Notes: generated by a model not told the origin, from the letters alone. DNA of 42,775 nucleotides from Actinomycetota bacterium (GCA_016185305.1 JACPNV010000056.1:1-42775); one strand, 5' to 3'; positions 23,974 to 32,445 are shown, counted from the stretch's first letter. Translations and numbers: made by a program.

Positions 23974-25899
23974 GTGCAGATCGACCCGACTCCCGAACCC
24001 ATCGTCGAGGATGACGACGCCATCCGTGCCGCGGTCGCCGATGCCGACGTCCACGCGCTGCTGATCGCTGTCGCGCATTGCACCGGCGACCTGTCCATCC
24101 TGCGCGACGACCTCCAGCCCGACCCCGAGGCGATGCTGCTCGTCCCCGATGGCGGCCTCTCCCCCGAGAGGGTCGCCGAAGGCAGAGCCATCGCCGCAGC
24201 GGCACTCGCGCAATACCGCGACGCGGGCAGCCCGCCCGCACCGGTGCCAACCACGGACGATCTTCGCGCGATGTTCGACTTCCTCATCGGTGCGCCCGCT
24301 CCCGAGGAGTACTTCACGCTGTTGCGGGAAGAGCTCGCCGTCGAAGGCGACCTGCGGGCACCTGACTGGCACAAGGACGACGTCGCGCCCGACGTCGAGT
24401 TCAGCGTTGCGATCATCGGTTCGGGCATGTCCGGCCTCATCGCCGCCCACCGGTTGCACCAGGCCGGCATCGACTTCGTCGTGTTCGAGAAGAACGAGGA
24501 CGTCGGCGGCACGTGGTGGGAGAACACCTATCCCGGCTGCCGCGTCGATGTGCCGAACCACTTGTACAGCTACTCGTTCGCGCAAACCGGCGACTGGCCA
24601 CAGTTCTTCTCGTCGCAGGAAGTTCTGCTCGACTACTTCCGCACATGTGCCGACCGCTTCGGATTGCGCGAGCACGTCCGGTTCTGCACCGAGGTCACGC
24701 GGGTCGAGTTCGAGGACGCCGACCAGACCTGGCAGGTGTACACGCGCGACGCCGGCGGCAAGGTAACGACCGAGGTGTTCAACGCCGTCGTCAGCGCCGT
24801 CGGCCAGTTGAACCGGCCGAGCATGCCGGCCATCGAGGGCACCGATTCGTTCGCCGGCGAGTGGTTCCACTCGGCGCGCTGGCGCGACGACATCAGCCTC
24901 GATGGCAAGCGCGTGGCTGTCATCGGCACCGGAGCGAGTGCTGTGCAGTTCATCCCCCACGTCGCCGAGCGCGCCGAGCGACTGTTCGTCTTCCAGCGCA
25001 CGCCGCCCTGGTTGGTGCCGTCGGAGAAGTACGCAGAAGACCTACCCGACGGGATGCGCTGGGTCCTCCGCCACGTCCCGTCCTACGCGAGGTGGGACCG
25101 GCTCTGGCTGTTCTGGCGGACGCATGAGGGCCTGCTGCCGATGGCGAAGGTCGACCCGAACTGGCCCGACCAGGAACGGTCGGTGAGCGAGTCCAACGAC
25201 ATGATCCGCCAACTGCTCACCGGTTACCTCCAGCTGAGCGTGCCCGACGCCGAGGTGTTCGAGAAGATCCTGCCGGCATACCCGCCGATCGCCAAGCGGG
25301 TGGTGTTCGACAACGGGACCTGGGGCAAGACGTTGCTGCGTGACAACGTCGAGCTGATCGCCGACAGGATCGACGAGATCAACGAGAAGGGCATCCGCAC
25401 GGTCGACGGCACCCAGCACGACGTCGACGTGGTGATCTACGGCACTGGGTTCCAGGCGTCGAAGTTCCTCACCCCGATGAAGGTCACCGGACTCGGCGGC
25501 ATCGATCTGCACGAGTCGTGGGACGGTGATGCCCGCGCCTACCTCGGCATCACCGTGCCCGGCTTCCCCAACCTGTTCCTGCTCTACGGACCGAACACGA
25601 ACATCGTCATCAACGGCAGCATCGTCTACTTCTCTGAGTGCGAGGTGCACTACCTCATCCAGAGCATCCGCATGCTGCTCGAGCACAACCTCGAGTCGAT
25701 GGAGTGCAAGAGCGACGTCCACGATGCGTACAACGAACGGGTCGACGCCGGGAACCGAGCGATGGCGTGGGGCGCGTCATCGGTGAACAGTTGGTACAAG
25801 AACGCGAGCGGGCGCGTCGCGCAGAACTGGCCCTTCTCCATGCTCGAGTACTGGCAGCAGACCCGAACCCCCGACCCCGACGACTACGTCCTCCGCTGA
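23974..25899 (+). CDS. Baeyer-Villiger flavin monooxygenase, HAPMO-like
   Basis: A 641-residue class B FAD/NADPH monooxygenase that should turn a ketone into an ester using oxygen. The FAD Rossmann motif GSGMSG is at 149-154, followed by GGTWWENTYPGCRVD. The family fingerprint FxGxxxHxxxW is exact at 293-303 (FAGEWFHSARW). The NADPH Rossmann motif GTGASA is at 318-323, with the FQRTP Arg after it. The extra N-terminal domain of about 145 residues and the total length match 4-hydroxyacetophenone monooxygenase rather than cyclohexanone monooxygenase. The GTG at 23974 is the likely start; the longer open frame overlaps the hypothetical gene. It has no ribosome site, so may be leaderless. Likely part of a ketone or terpenoid breakdown group. 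Confidence 0.92.
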   Translation: MQIDPTPEPIVEDDDAIRAAVADADVHALLIAVAHCTGDLSILRDDLQPDPEAMLLVPDGGLSPERVAEGRAIAAAALAQYRDAGSPPAPVPTTDDLRAMFDFLIGAPAPEEYFTLLREELAVEGDLRAPDWHKDDVAPDVEFSVAIIGSGMSGLIAAHRLHQAGIDFVVFEKNEDVGGTWWENTYPGCRVDVPNHLYSYSFAQTGDWPQFFSSQEVLLDYFRTCADRFGLREHVRFCTEVTRVEFEDADQTWQVYTRDAGGKVTTEVFNAVVSAVGQLNRPSMPAIEGTDSFAGEWFHSARWRDDISLDGKRVAVIGTGASAVQFIPHVAERAERLFVFQRTPPWLVPSEKYAEDLPDGMRWVLRHVPSYARWDRLWLFWRTHEGLLPMAKVDPNWPDQERSVSESNDMIRQLLTGYLQLSVPDAEVFEKILPAYPPIAKRVVFDNGTWGKTLLRDNVELIADRIDEINEKGIRTVDGTQHDVDVVIYGTGFQASKFLTPMKVTGLGGIDLHESWDGDARAYLGITVPGFPNLFLLYGPNTNIVINGSIVYFSECEVHYLIQSIRMLLEHNLESMECKSDVHDAYNERVDAGNRAMAWGASSVNSWYKNASGRVAQNWPFSMLEYWQQTRTPDPDDYVLR

Positions 25900-25971
25900 T
25901 CCCTGGCTGCGTCCGTGACGTTGGATGCGACCGGCAGAACTTGTTCTCGCCCGGGGGACGTGGTTGGTTCC

Positions 25972-25977
25972 CTAGCC
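25972..25977 (+). promoter_or_regulatory. Candidate -10 box for a leaderless transcript
   Basis: TAGCCT fits the actinobacterial TANNNT -10 consensus. It ends 7 bases before the ATG at 25985, the spacing seen in leaderless genes, and that gene has no ribosome site. No good -35 is visible. The same TAGCCT occurs at 28370. Confidence 0.4.
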
Positions 25978-25984
25978 TTGGCCG

Positions 25985-26836
25985 ATGCAGACGAACCGGA
26001 TCGGTGTTGTCGGAACGGGCGCCATGGGGTCAGGCATCGCGATGGTCGCGGCGACTGCCGGCTACGAGGTGGTCGTGCGCTCCCGCCGGGATGCGACGGC
26101 GGGGGTCTTCGTGGCCGGGTTCGCGAAGCAGCTCGATCGGCTGGTCGAGAAGGGCAACCTCGGGCTGGATGACCGAGACCAGATCGCGGCGCGATTGCTG
26201 TGCAGCTCGACGTGGGACGCGCTCGCCCACTGCGACCTCGTGGTCGAGGCCGTCGTGGAAGACCTCGAGCTGAAGAAGGCGGTGTTCACCGAGCTCGACC
26301 GCGTGTGCCAGCAGGGCACGATCCTCGCGTCGAACACGTCGACGTTCTCGATCACCGAGCTCGCCATGGTCACCGGCCGGCCGCAGCTCGTGTGCGGGAT
26401 GCACTTCTTCAATCCCGCGCCGGTGATGAAGCTGGTCGAGGTGGCGAAGACGTTGTTCGTCGCCGAGGCGACCATGGACGCGGCCACCACGTTTCTCGAC
26501 ACGTGTGGCAAGTCGCCCGTCGTCGTAAAAGACACCACTGGCTTCATCGTCAACCACCTGCTGTTCGGCTACCTGGGCCACGCGGTGCGGATGCTCGAGT
26601 CGTCGACCGCGTCGATGGAAGACATCGATGTTGCGATGAGGAAGGGCTGCAACTTCCCGATGGGTCCATTCGAGCTCTACGACCTCATCGGCATCGACGT
26701 TTGCGTCGCGGTCTTCGACGCGCTCTACGCCGAATGGCGCGAACCGCAGTTCGTGTGCCCGCCGACGCTGCGGCGCATGGCGACGGCGGGCTTCATCGGC
26801 CGCAAGTCGGGCAAGGGCTTCTACGACCATCGCTGA
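25985..26836 (+). CDS. 3-hydroxybutyryl-CoA dehydrogenase family protein
   Basis: A 283-residue NAD(P)-dependent dehydrogenase that interconverts 3-hydroxyacyl-CoA and 3-oxoacyl-CoA. The N-terminal Rossmann fold has GTGAMGSGIA at 11-20. Catalytic Ser/His and substrate motifs follow: SNTSTFSITEL, HFFNPAPVMKLVEV (family signature with the catalytic His) and TTGFIVNHLLFGYLG. The C-terminal helical domain includes GCNFPMGPFELYDLIGIDV and ends GRKSGKGFYDHR, complete for this family. The ATG at 25985 is preceded by a TAGCCT -10-like box and no ribosome site. It would act in beta-oxidation-like or butyrate metabolism; the neighbouring monooxygenase suggests use downstream of ketone oxidation, which is inference. 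Confidence 0.92.
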   Translation: MQTNRIGVVGTGAMGSGIAMVAATAGYEVVVRSRRDATAGVFVAGFAKQLDRLVEKGNLGLDDRDQIAARLLCSSTWDALAHCDLVVEAVVEDLELKKAVFTELDRVCQQGTILASNTSTFSITELAMVTGRPQLVCGMHFFNPAPVMKLVEVAKTLFVAEATMDAATTFLDTCGKSPVVVKDTTGFIVNHLLFGYLGHAVRMLESSTASMEDIDVAMRKGCNFPMGPFELYDLIGIDVCVAVFDALYAEWREPQFVCPPTLRRMATAGFIGRKSGKGFYDHR

Positions 26837-26876
26837 CGCGTAAGAGATCCGACGTTCGGCGGTCTTGACCTGCATC

Positions 26877-26896
26877 CGGCCGGAACCGTCCGGCCG
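26877..26896 (+). other. GC-rich hairpin between dehydrogenase and RTX-type genes
   Basis: Perfect 8-base arms CGGCCGGA and TCCGGCCG with a 4-base loop, 40 bases after the dehydrogenase stop and 22 before the next ATG. It is a terminator without T-tract or a leader hairpin. Confidence 0.45.
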
Positions 26897-26918
26897 CCCA
26901 TGCTCGAGGAGCACCATC

Positions 26919-27599
26919 ATGCCCAAGGTTTCCAACCCTGCACGCACCCGCGCCCGCCGCCTCACCGCCGCAGCCGCTGTGGGCGCCGCGGTCATCGCGA
27001 TGCCCGCGGCCGCGCACGCGGTCGACTTCCCGGTTGCCGATCCCGGCATCTACAAGTGCGAAGGACTGAACGCGACGATCGTCGGCACGAACGGGAACAA
27101 CTTCCTCGCCGGCACCAACGGCAACGACGTCATCGTGGCGCTTGGCGGCACGGACTTCATCTACGGCTTCGGCGGCCACGACAAGATCTGCGCCGGTTCC
27201 GGCGACGACTACGTCTACGCAGGACCCGGCGACGACGTTGTCCGGTCCGGATATGGCAGCGACTACGTCAAGGGCAGCGACGGCATCGACCTCCTGCAAG
27301 GAGAGAGCGGCGACGACGTGCTCGATGGTGAGGCCGGCGGCGACTACCTCTACGGCGGTGACGGCAGCGACTGGATGCTCGGTCGCCAGGGCTGGGACGT
27401 CGCGAACGGTGGGCGCGGCGAGGACATCATCGACCTCGCGACCGACGACGACGGGATCGGTGACGATGGCTCGGGTGGCGCCGACGACGATCTGATCTTC
27501 TCCGACGACGGCGCCCCCGCGTCCGACACGATTCGAGGCGACGCCGGCACCGACACCTGTGTGGTCGACGCCGTCGACAACGTCTTCACCTGCGAGTGA
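26919..27599 (+). CDS. Secreted RTX-type calcium-binding repeat protein
   Basis: A 226-residue exported protein with signal peptide (RRLTAAAAVGAAVIAMPAAAHA, cut after about residue 30). The mature part is a run of about twelve glycine/aspartate nonapeptide repeats (GTNGNDVIV, GSGDDYVYA, GPGDDVVRS, GESGDDVLDG and similar) that form a calcium-bound beta-roll. An acidic tail and two pairs of Cys (YKC, KIC near the start; DTC, FTC at the end) may cap the roll. No enzyme domain is attached. The ATG at 26919 follows GAGGAGC. Function unknown; cell-surface or calcium-dependent structural role is likely. No type I secretion genes are nearby, consistent with Sec export. Confidence 0.88.
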   Translation: MPKVSNPARTRARRLTAAAAVGAAVIAMPAAAHAVDFPVADPGIYKCEGLNATIVGTNGNNFLAGTNGNDVIVALGGTDFIYGFGGHDKICAGSGDDYVYAGPGDDVVRSGYGSDYVKGSDGIDLLQGESGDDVLDGEAGGDYLYGGDGSDWMLGRQGWDVANGGRGEDIIDLATDDDGIGDDGSGGADDDLIFSDDGAPASDTIRGDAGTDTCVVDAVDNVFTCE

Positions 27600-27642
27600 T
27601 CCGCGTGCCAGATCACCGTGGGGGCCTGCGGCAGAAGCGACA

Positions 27643-27673
27643 CGGTACGGTGAAGCGGTGCCGAACCGTACCG
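27643..27673. promoter_or_regulatory. Operator straddling the TetR start codon
   Basis: CGGTACGGT (27643-27651) and its exact complement ACCGTACCG (27665-27673) are separated by 13 bases that include the GTG start at 27658. This is a likely autorepression site for the TetR protein encoded here. Confidence 0.6.
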
Positions 27674-28329
27674 AGACACCAGCGCCTGACCGGGCCCCCG
27701 CCCGGTGGGCTGGCGTTCCGGCCGAAGACCGGCGGACCGACCGCCGCATGTTGCTGCTCGACGCCGCCCTTGAACTACTCGGCACGGCCGGCTGGTCGGG
27801 CACGACGGTGCGCGGCGTGTGCCAGTCAGCGCGCCTCAATCCTCGCTACTTCTATGAGAGCTTCGACGACCTCGACGCGCTGGTCGTCGGGCTCTACGAC
27901 CATCTCATCGACCAGCTCGGCGCCGAGGTCCTCGCCGCCATCGACGCCGGCGGTGACGATCCCGCCGCCCAACTGCACAACGCCATCGACCGCGTGGTCG
28001 GGTTCGTGACCGACGACCCGCGCCGCGCCCGCGTGCTCTACGTCGAGGCGCTCGGCAACGAAGCGCTCAACAAGCGGCGGATGGAGACCGGCCACGCAAT
28101 CGTCGCCACCATCGAGCAGTTCACCGCGGCTCGCCATGGCGCCAAGCACACCGCCGATCAGATCGGGATGATCGGTGCCGCGATCGTCGTGGGCGGCACG
28201 AGCGAGCTCATCATCTCGTGGCTCGACGGGCGCATCGGCGTGTCTCGGGAGCAGCTCGTCGACGATGCGACCGCTCTGTTCCTCGCGCTCGGCGAGGCGG
28301 CCCAGCGCGTCGCCGGCACCCGCCCGTGA
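27658..28329 (+). CDS. TetR-family transcriptional regulator
   Basis: A 223-residue regulator. The helix-turn-helix is at about 35-75 (LLDAALELLGTAGWSGTTVRG, SARLNPRYFYESFDDLDAL), a standard TetR N-domain. The C-domain has DPRRARVLYVEALGNEALNKRR, which is typical of actinobacterial TetR proteins. The GTG at 27658 is chosen because Ser/Arg-rich sequence upstream overlaps the end of the RTX-type gene, and because an operator-like inverted repeat is centred on this codon. It may control itself and the downstream oxidoreductase, hydrolase and alcohol dehydrogenase genes. A separate palindrome lies between this gene and the oxidoreductase. Confidence 0.88.
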   Translation: MPNRTETPAPDRAPARWAGVPAEDRRTDRRMLLLDAALELLGTAGWSGTTVRGVCQSARLNPRYFYESFDDLDALVVGLYDHLIDQLGAEVLAAIDAGGDDPAAQLHNAIDRVVGFVTDDPRRARVLYVEALGNEALNKRRMETGHAIVATIEQFTAARHGAKHTADQIGMIGAAIVVGGTSELIISWLDGRIGVSREQLVDDATALFLALGEAAQRVAGTRP

Positions 28330-28341
28330 CCGGCCTCGCTC

Positions 28342-28369
28342 CAGACTGGTAACGAGCGTTGCCAGTCTG
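28342..28369. promoter_or_regulatory. 28-bp palindrome upstream of the FAD oxidoreductase gene
   Basis: Thirteen-base arms beginning CAGACTGG and ending CCAGTCTG flank a central AG with one mismatch per arm. It directly precedes a TAGCCT -10-like box at 28370-28375. It is placed to control the oxidoreductase-hydrolase-dehydrogenase genes. The sequence differs from the operator over the TetR start. Confidence 0.65.
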
Positions 28370-28424
28370 TAGCCTCGCGGTAACGTTCGTGGCCAAGGTC
28401 ATCCACAGCCGGGGGAGGCACGGG

Positions 28425-29831
28425 TTGTCCCAGCACATCGCGGTGATCGGAAGCGGCGTGGGCGGGCTGACGGCGGCGCTGGCTCTCGGGCGGGCCGGGC
28501 ACCGGGTGACGGTCCTCGAACGCGACCGCGTGCCGCACGCGGCCGATCCCGACGAGGCGTTCGCCGCCGACCGTCACGGCGCGCCACAGGTGCACCAGAC
28601 CCACGGCTTCCTCGCTCGCCTCCAGGTTGTGCTGCGCGACCGCTTCCCCGACGTGCTCGACGCCGTCCTCGAGGCGGGAGCGACGACGATGCCCACGACC
28701 GCGGACTTCGGCGAACCCGAAGCCGGCGACGACGATCTGCGCGTCCTCATCATGCGCCGCACGACGCTCGAGTGGGTGCTCCGCCAGAAGGCCAGCGAGC
28801 AGGACGGCGTCGAGATCCGCGCGGGTGTCGGTGTCTCCGGGCTCGTCGGCGCGCCCCGAAGACACGGCGGCATCCCCGCCGTGTCGGGTGTCCACCTCGA
28901 CGATGGCACCGAGCTCGCCGCGGACCTCGTGGTCGCCTCCAACGGCCGGCGCGCGCCACTCCCGCAGTGGCTCGGCGAGCTCGGAGTCCACGTGCCCGAG
29001 ACGGTCCACGAGAGCGGGCTGATGTACCTGTCGCGCTGGTACCGCTGGACTGCCGGCCTCGACGGGCTCGATCCCAAGCTTGGTGGCGACCTCGGGTTCG
29101 TCAAGTTCCTCGGCGTACCGGGCGACGGCGACACCCTGTCGATCACCCTCGCCATCGCCAGCAACGATGCCGACCTGCGGCGCGCGCTGGCCGACCCGGC
29201 GCGCTTCGACCTCACGTGCCAGCTGCTGCCTGGCCCCAACCAGTTCTTCGCGAGGGGGCCCATCGAACCCCTCGGTGACGTTCGCCCGATGGCGGGGCTC
29301 CTCAATCGCGTGCGGCGCTTTCTGGACGAGAACGGGCAGCCGACGGTGCTCGGCTTCCACGCCATCGGCGACGCCCACACGTGCACCAACCCGCTCTATG
29401 GACGCGGCTGCGCGCTGGCCACGGTGCAGGCAACCCTGCTCGCCGACTCGCTCGACGCTCATCCTGATGACCCGGCTGCACGCGCGGCGATGTACGAGGC
29501 CGCGTGCGAGCGCGAGGTCGAGCCCTGGTTCCACTCCGCCGTCCAGCTCGATGCGATGGGCGCCGACTTGAACGAGGGCGCGGCCGCGCCGACACCCGAG
29601 GCCGCGGCCATGGGCGCCGTCTTCGCCGCGGCCGCGACCGACCCCGTGATCGGTCGGGGTATCGCCCGCTGCATGAACCTGCTCATGACGCCATCCGAAC
29701 TCATGTCCGACCCCGCGTTCCTCGCCCGAGCCGTCACCGTCATGGCGAACCCCGACGACTTCCCGCTCCCCGAACGACACGGTCCCACCCGCGCCGAGTT
29801 GCTCGACTCACTCGGCTCGGTCGCCGCGTAG
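28425..29831 (+). CDS. FAD-dependent oxidoreductase / monooxygenase
   Basis: A 468-residue flavoprotein with the N-terminal dinucleotide motif IAVIGSGVGGLTAALALGRA and the ribose-binding Glu in TVLERDR. A second FAD motif, GFHAIGDAHTCTNPLYGRG (about residues 310-330), is of the GD type used in p-hydroxybenzoate hydroxylase and geranylgeranyl reductase-like enzymes. The middle RRTTLEWVLRQKA motif is typical of the same group. The TTG at 28425 is preferred because GGGGGAGG lies 6 bases upstream and the FAD fold begins at once; a GTG at 28389 is the alternative. The substrate is unknown. It lies 12 bases before the epoxide hydrolase-like gene in an operon controlled from 28342-28376. Confidence 0.85.
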   Translation: MSQHIAVIGSGVGGLTAALALGRAGHRVTVLERDRVPHAADPDEAFAADRHGAPQVHQTHGFLARLQVVLRDRFPDVLDAVLEAGATTMPTTADFGEPEAGDDDLRVLIMRRTTLEWVLRQKASEQDGVEIRAGVGVSGLVGAPRRHGGIPAVSGVHLDDGTELAADLVVASNGRRAPLPQWLGELGVHVPETVHESGLMYLSRWYRWTAGLDGLDPKLGGDLGFVKFLGVPGDGDTLSITLAIASNDADLRRALADPARFDLTCQLLPGPNQFFARGPIEPLGDVRPMAGLLNRVRRFLDENGQPTVLGFHAIGDAHTCTNPLYGRGCALATVQATLLADSLDAHPDDPAARAAMYEAACEREVEPWFHSAVQLDAMGADLNEGAAAPTPEAAAMGAVFAAAATDPVIGRGIARCMNLLMTPSELMSDPAFLARAVTVMANPDDFPLPERHGPTRAELLDSLGSVAA

Positions 29832-29843
29832 AAAGAGGCACCG

Positions 29844-30809
29844 ATGAAGGTTTCGACCAACGGCGTCGAGCTGCACGTGGAGGAGGCGGGCGCCGGGTTC
29901 CCGGTCATCCTCGCCCATGGTTTCCCCGAGCTCTCCTACTCGTGGCGCCACCAGATGCGGGCGCTCGCGGCGGAGGGGTTCCACGTGCTCGCCCCCGACC
30001 AGCGCGGCTACGGCCAGTCCTCCCGTCCCGAGGCTGTCGAGGACTACGACATCGTCAGCCTCACCGGAGACTTGCTCGGGTTGCTCGACCACATCGGCGA
30101 GGAGAAGGCCGTGTTCGTCGGCCACGACTGGGGGTCGATGGTCGTGTGGACGCTGGCGCAGCTCGCGCGTGAGCGTGTCGCCGGCGTCGTCGGCATGAGC
30201 GTGCCGTTCGTGCCGCGCCCCGAGAGACCGCCACTCGAGCTGATGCGCTCGATCATCGGCGACGGCTTCTTCTACATCCTCTACTTCCAGGAGCCGGGCG
30301 TCGCCGACGGCGAGCTGGGCGCCGACCCGGCCCGCACGATGCGCCGCATGCTTGCCGGCCTGCAGATCCTGCCCGACAACATGCCCGACCCCGCCACGAT
30401 GTTCGCCAACGACGGCCGCGGCTTCGTCGACCGCCTGCCCGAACCCGACCGGCTGCCGGACTGGCTCACCCGCGCCGAGCTCGATCACTACGTGGAGGAG
30501 TTCTCGCGGACGGGCTTCACTGGCGGCATCAACTGGTACCGAAACTTCGACCGGAACTGGGAGCTCACCGAGCAGCTCGCCGGGGCCAAGGTCGACGTCC
30601 CGTCGCTGTTCATCGGCGGGTCGCTCGACCCCGTGTTGCTCATGACCCCACCCGCCGCGACCGAAGGCTGGCTCACCGACCACCGTGGCACGGTGTTGGT
30701 GGACGGCGCCGGCCACTGGGTCCAGCAGGAGAGGCCCGAGGAGGTCAATGCCGCGCTCCTCGGGTTTCTCCTGTCTGTTCGCGACGAGAACGAGGCGGCG
30801 CGACCATGA
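29844..30809 (+). CDS. Alpha/beta-hydrolase, epoxide hydrolase-like
   Basis: A 321-residue enzyme expected to open epoxides with water. The oxyanion motif HGFPE is at 25-29 and the nucleophile is Asp95 in GHDWGS, where Asp in place of Ser marks the epoxide hydrolase/dehalogenase branch. Lid-region Tyr candidates occur in FFYILYFQEPGVAD and INWYRNFDRN, as in soluble epoxide hydrolases, and the catalytic His is in GAGHWVQQE. The ATG at 29844 follows AAAGAGG. Its position after an FAD monooxygenase suggests oxidation of a double bond followed by epoxide hydrolysis; this is inference. Confidence 0.92.
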   Translation: MKVSTNGVELHVEEAGAGFPVILAHGFPELSYSWRHQMRALAAEGFHVLAPDQRGYGQSSRPEAVEDYDIVSLTGDLLGLLDHIGEEKAVFVGHDWGSMVVWTLAQLARERVAGVVGMSVPFVPRPERPPLELMRSIIGDGFFYILYFQEPGVADGELGADPARTMRRMLAGLQILPDNMPDPATMFANDGRGFVDRLPEPDRLPDWLTRAELDHYVEEFSRTGFTGGINWYRNFDRNWELTEQLAGAKVDVPSLFIGGSLDPVLLMTPPAATEGWLTDHRGTVLVDGAGHWVQQERPEEVNAALLGFLLSVRDENEAARP

Positions 30810-30855
30810 CTCGTGAAATGCCCGTGTGCGTCACTCCCACGAAGGACGGCCGCTG

Positions 30856-31896
30856 ATGCGCGCCGCAGTCCTGCGCGACGGCGAGTTGCTCGTGCGCGAC
30901 GACCTGCCCGAGCCCGAGCCGGCCTTAGGGCAGGTCCTCGTCCAGGTCAAGGCCTGTGGCATCTGCGGGTCCGATCTGCACTTCGCCAAGCACGGCCACA
31001 CGATGATCTCCCGCATGGAGGAGCTGGAGGGAATGCCCGACTTCGGCGCCGAGCCTGTCGATCTCAGCCGCGACGTCTTCATGGGCCACGAGTTCTCCGC
31101 CGAAGTGCTCGCAGCCGGGCCCGACACCGCTGCACCCGAACCCGGCACGATCGTCACGTCGATCCCCATCGTGTTGACGGCCACGGGCATGCGCGACCTC
31201 GCGTACAGCAACGAGCTGCCGACGGGCTATGGCGAGCGCATGCTGCTGTCGGCACCGTTGCTGAACGAGGTCCCCAACGGGCTCGACCCCCGGCACGCCG
31301 CGCTCACCGAGCCGATGGCCGTAGGCCTGCACGCGGTGAACAGGTCGGGCATCACCGAACGAGACGGGGCGCTGGTCCTCGGTTGCGGTCCGATCGGGCT
31401 CGCGGTGATCGCCGCGTTGCGCTTGCGGGGCGTCGCGCCGATCGTGGCCTCGGACTACTCGCAGGCTCGGCGAGCTCTCGCGGCTGCGATGGGCGCGCAC
31501 GAGGTCGTCGATCCGGCGGAGGAGCCCCCCTTCGGCGTCTGGGCCCGCACCGGCAAGAGCAAATCGCTCGTCGTGTTCGAGGCCATCGGCATCCCCGGCA
31601 TCATCGACTCGACCCTCCGGTCGGCGCCGCACAGCACGCGGATCGTCGTCGTCGGCGTGTGCATGGAGACCGACGGCATCACCCCGTTCTTCGGCATCAG
31701 CAAAGAGCTCAACATCCAGTTCGTGCTGGGCTATGACCCGACCGAGTTCGCCAGCAGCCTGCGCTCGATCGCCGAGGGCGCGATCGACGTCGTGCCGCTG
31801 ATCACCGGAGAGGTCGGCCTCGACGGCGTGCCCGGCGCGTTCGATGCGCTCGGCCACCCCGACGAGCATTGCAAGATCCTCGTCGTCCCGGCGTAG
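30856..31896 (+). CDS. Zinc-dependent medium-chain alcohol dehydrogenase
   Basis: A 346-residue MDR dehydrogenase. Catalytic zinc ligands are visible in KACGICGSDLH (Cys) and FMGHEFSAEV (His-Glu). The NAD(P) Rossmann motif is VLGCGPIGLAVIAALR. The four-Cys structural zinc lobe found in classical members is absent; that loop reads IVTSIPIVLTATGMRDLAYS instead. The ATG at 30856 has AAGGACGG 8-9 bases upstream; the open frame extends ten codons further but lacks a ribosome site. Third in the oxidoreductase-hydrolase-dehydrogenase set and likely to oxidise the diol or alcohol product. Convergent with the SET gene, 14 bases away. Confidence 0.9.
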   Translation: MRAAVLRDGELLVRDDLPEPEPALGQVLVQVKACGICGSDLHFAKHGHTMISRMEELEGMPDFGAEPVDLSRDVFMGHEFSAEVLAAGPDTAAPEPGTIVTSIPIVLTATGMRDLAYSNELPTGYGERMLLSAPLLNEVPNGLDPRHAALTEPMAVGLHAVNRSGITERDGALVLGCGPIGLAVIAALRLRGVAPIVASDYSQARRALAAAMGAHEVVDPAEEPPFGVWARTGKSKSLVVFEAIGIPGIIDSTLRSAPHSTRIVVVGVCMETDGITPFFGISKELNIQFVLGYDPTEFASSLRSIAEGAIDVVPLITGEVGLDGVPGAFDALGHPDEHCKILVVPA

Positions 31897-31910
31897 ATCT
31901 GTGGGCGCGA

Positions 31911-32291
31911 CTACTCGTCGTCGAGCTGGGCGGCGTGATCAGGCCCGTAGTCGATGAAGATCTCGTCACCGAACTGGATCGCACGGATGGCCACCACGCT
32001 GACGGCTTGCTCGTGCTCGTCGACCTGCAACTCGGCGTTCGGCTTGTGCGAATGGTTCAAGAACGAGGTGCGGCCGAGCACGAGCGCCGAGTGATCCTCG
32101 TCCCACTCGACGACGTACCACGAGACGATTCCCTCGAGCTCGTCGACAGGCACGAGCAAAACAGGATCGGTCCACAGGACCTTGCCCGCCTTGTGATCGG
32201 CTCTGGCGAAGACGCCGCGCCCATGCACGGGCGACGCATCGACCTCGAACACGAACCGCTCTCGCTGCTTGGTGGGCACCCGTTCCTCCAT
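31911..32291 (-). CDS. Bacterial SET-domain protein
   Basis: A 126-residue protein made of a compact SET domain. The N-terminal strand is VHGRGVFARADHKAGKVL, the central motif SFLNHSHKPNAELQV contains the NHS cofactor-binding element, and the C-terminal motif is GDEIFIDYG. These are the conserved SET elements that bind S-adenosylmethionine. No pre- or post-SET cysteines are seen. Bacterial stand-alone SET proteins probably methylate proteins; the target is unknown. The ATG at 32291 follows a weak GAGG-like region; a candidate promoter lies at 32325-32352. Confidence 0.88.
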   Translation of the reverse strand: MEERVPTKQRERFVFEVDASPVHGRGVFARADHKAGKVLWTDPVLLVPVDELEGIVSWYVVEWDEDHSALVLGRTSFLNHSHKPNAELQVDEHEQAVSVVAIRAIQFGDEIFIDYGPDHAAQLDDE

Positions 32292-32324
32292 CGTCGCGTC
32301 TTATGGCACCACTTCGACTCGACT

Positions 32325-32352
32325 CTTATACCCGAGACGTCAAGAGCTCAAA
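32325..32352 (-). promoter_or_regulatory. Candidate promoter for the SET gene
   Basis: On the minus strand a TTTGAG -35-like box (32347-32352) and a TATAAG -10-like box (32325-32330) are 16 bases apart, about 34 bases upstream of the ATG. AT content is locally high. Confidence 0.35.
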
Positions 32353-32410
32353 GACGCGGGAGGCAAAGCTGCCCGAGGATCTTACCGGCGCGACATAGCG
32401 CTGCTGGCGT

Positions 32411-32432
32411 GTAGGTGAGCCTGCCCACCTAC
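32411..32432 (-). terminator. Hairpin downstream of the lipase gene
   Basis: Perfect 7-base arms GTAGGTG and CACCTAC with an 8-base loop start 14 bases past the lipase stop (32446) on the minus strand. No T-tract. Confidence 0.45.
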
Positions 32433-32445
32433 CAAGCGCGAAGCG

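Noticed and set aside
26919..27599. Repeated DNA that might be a CRISPR or minisatellite
   Set aside because: The periodicity is at protein level (RTX nonapeptides) and the DNA units are not identical.
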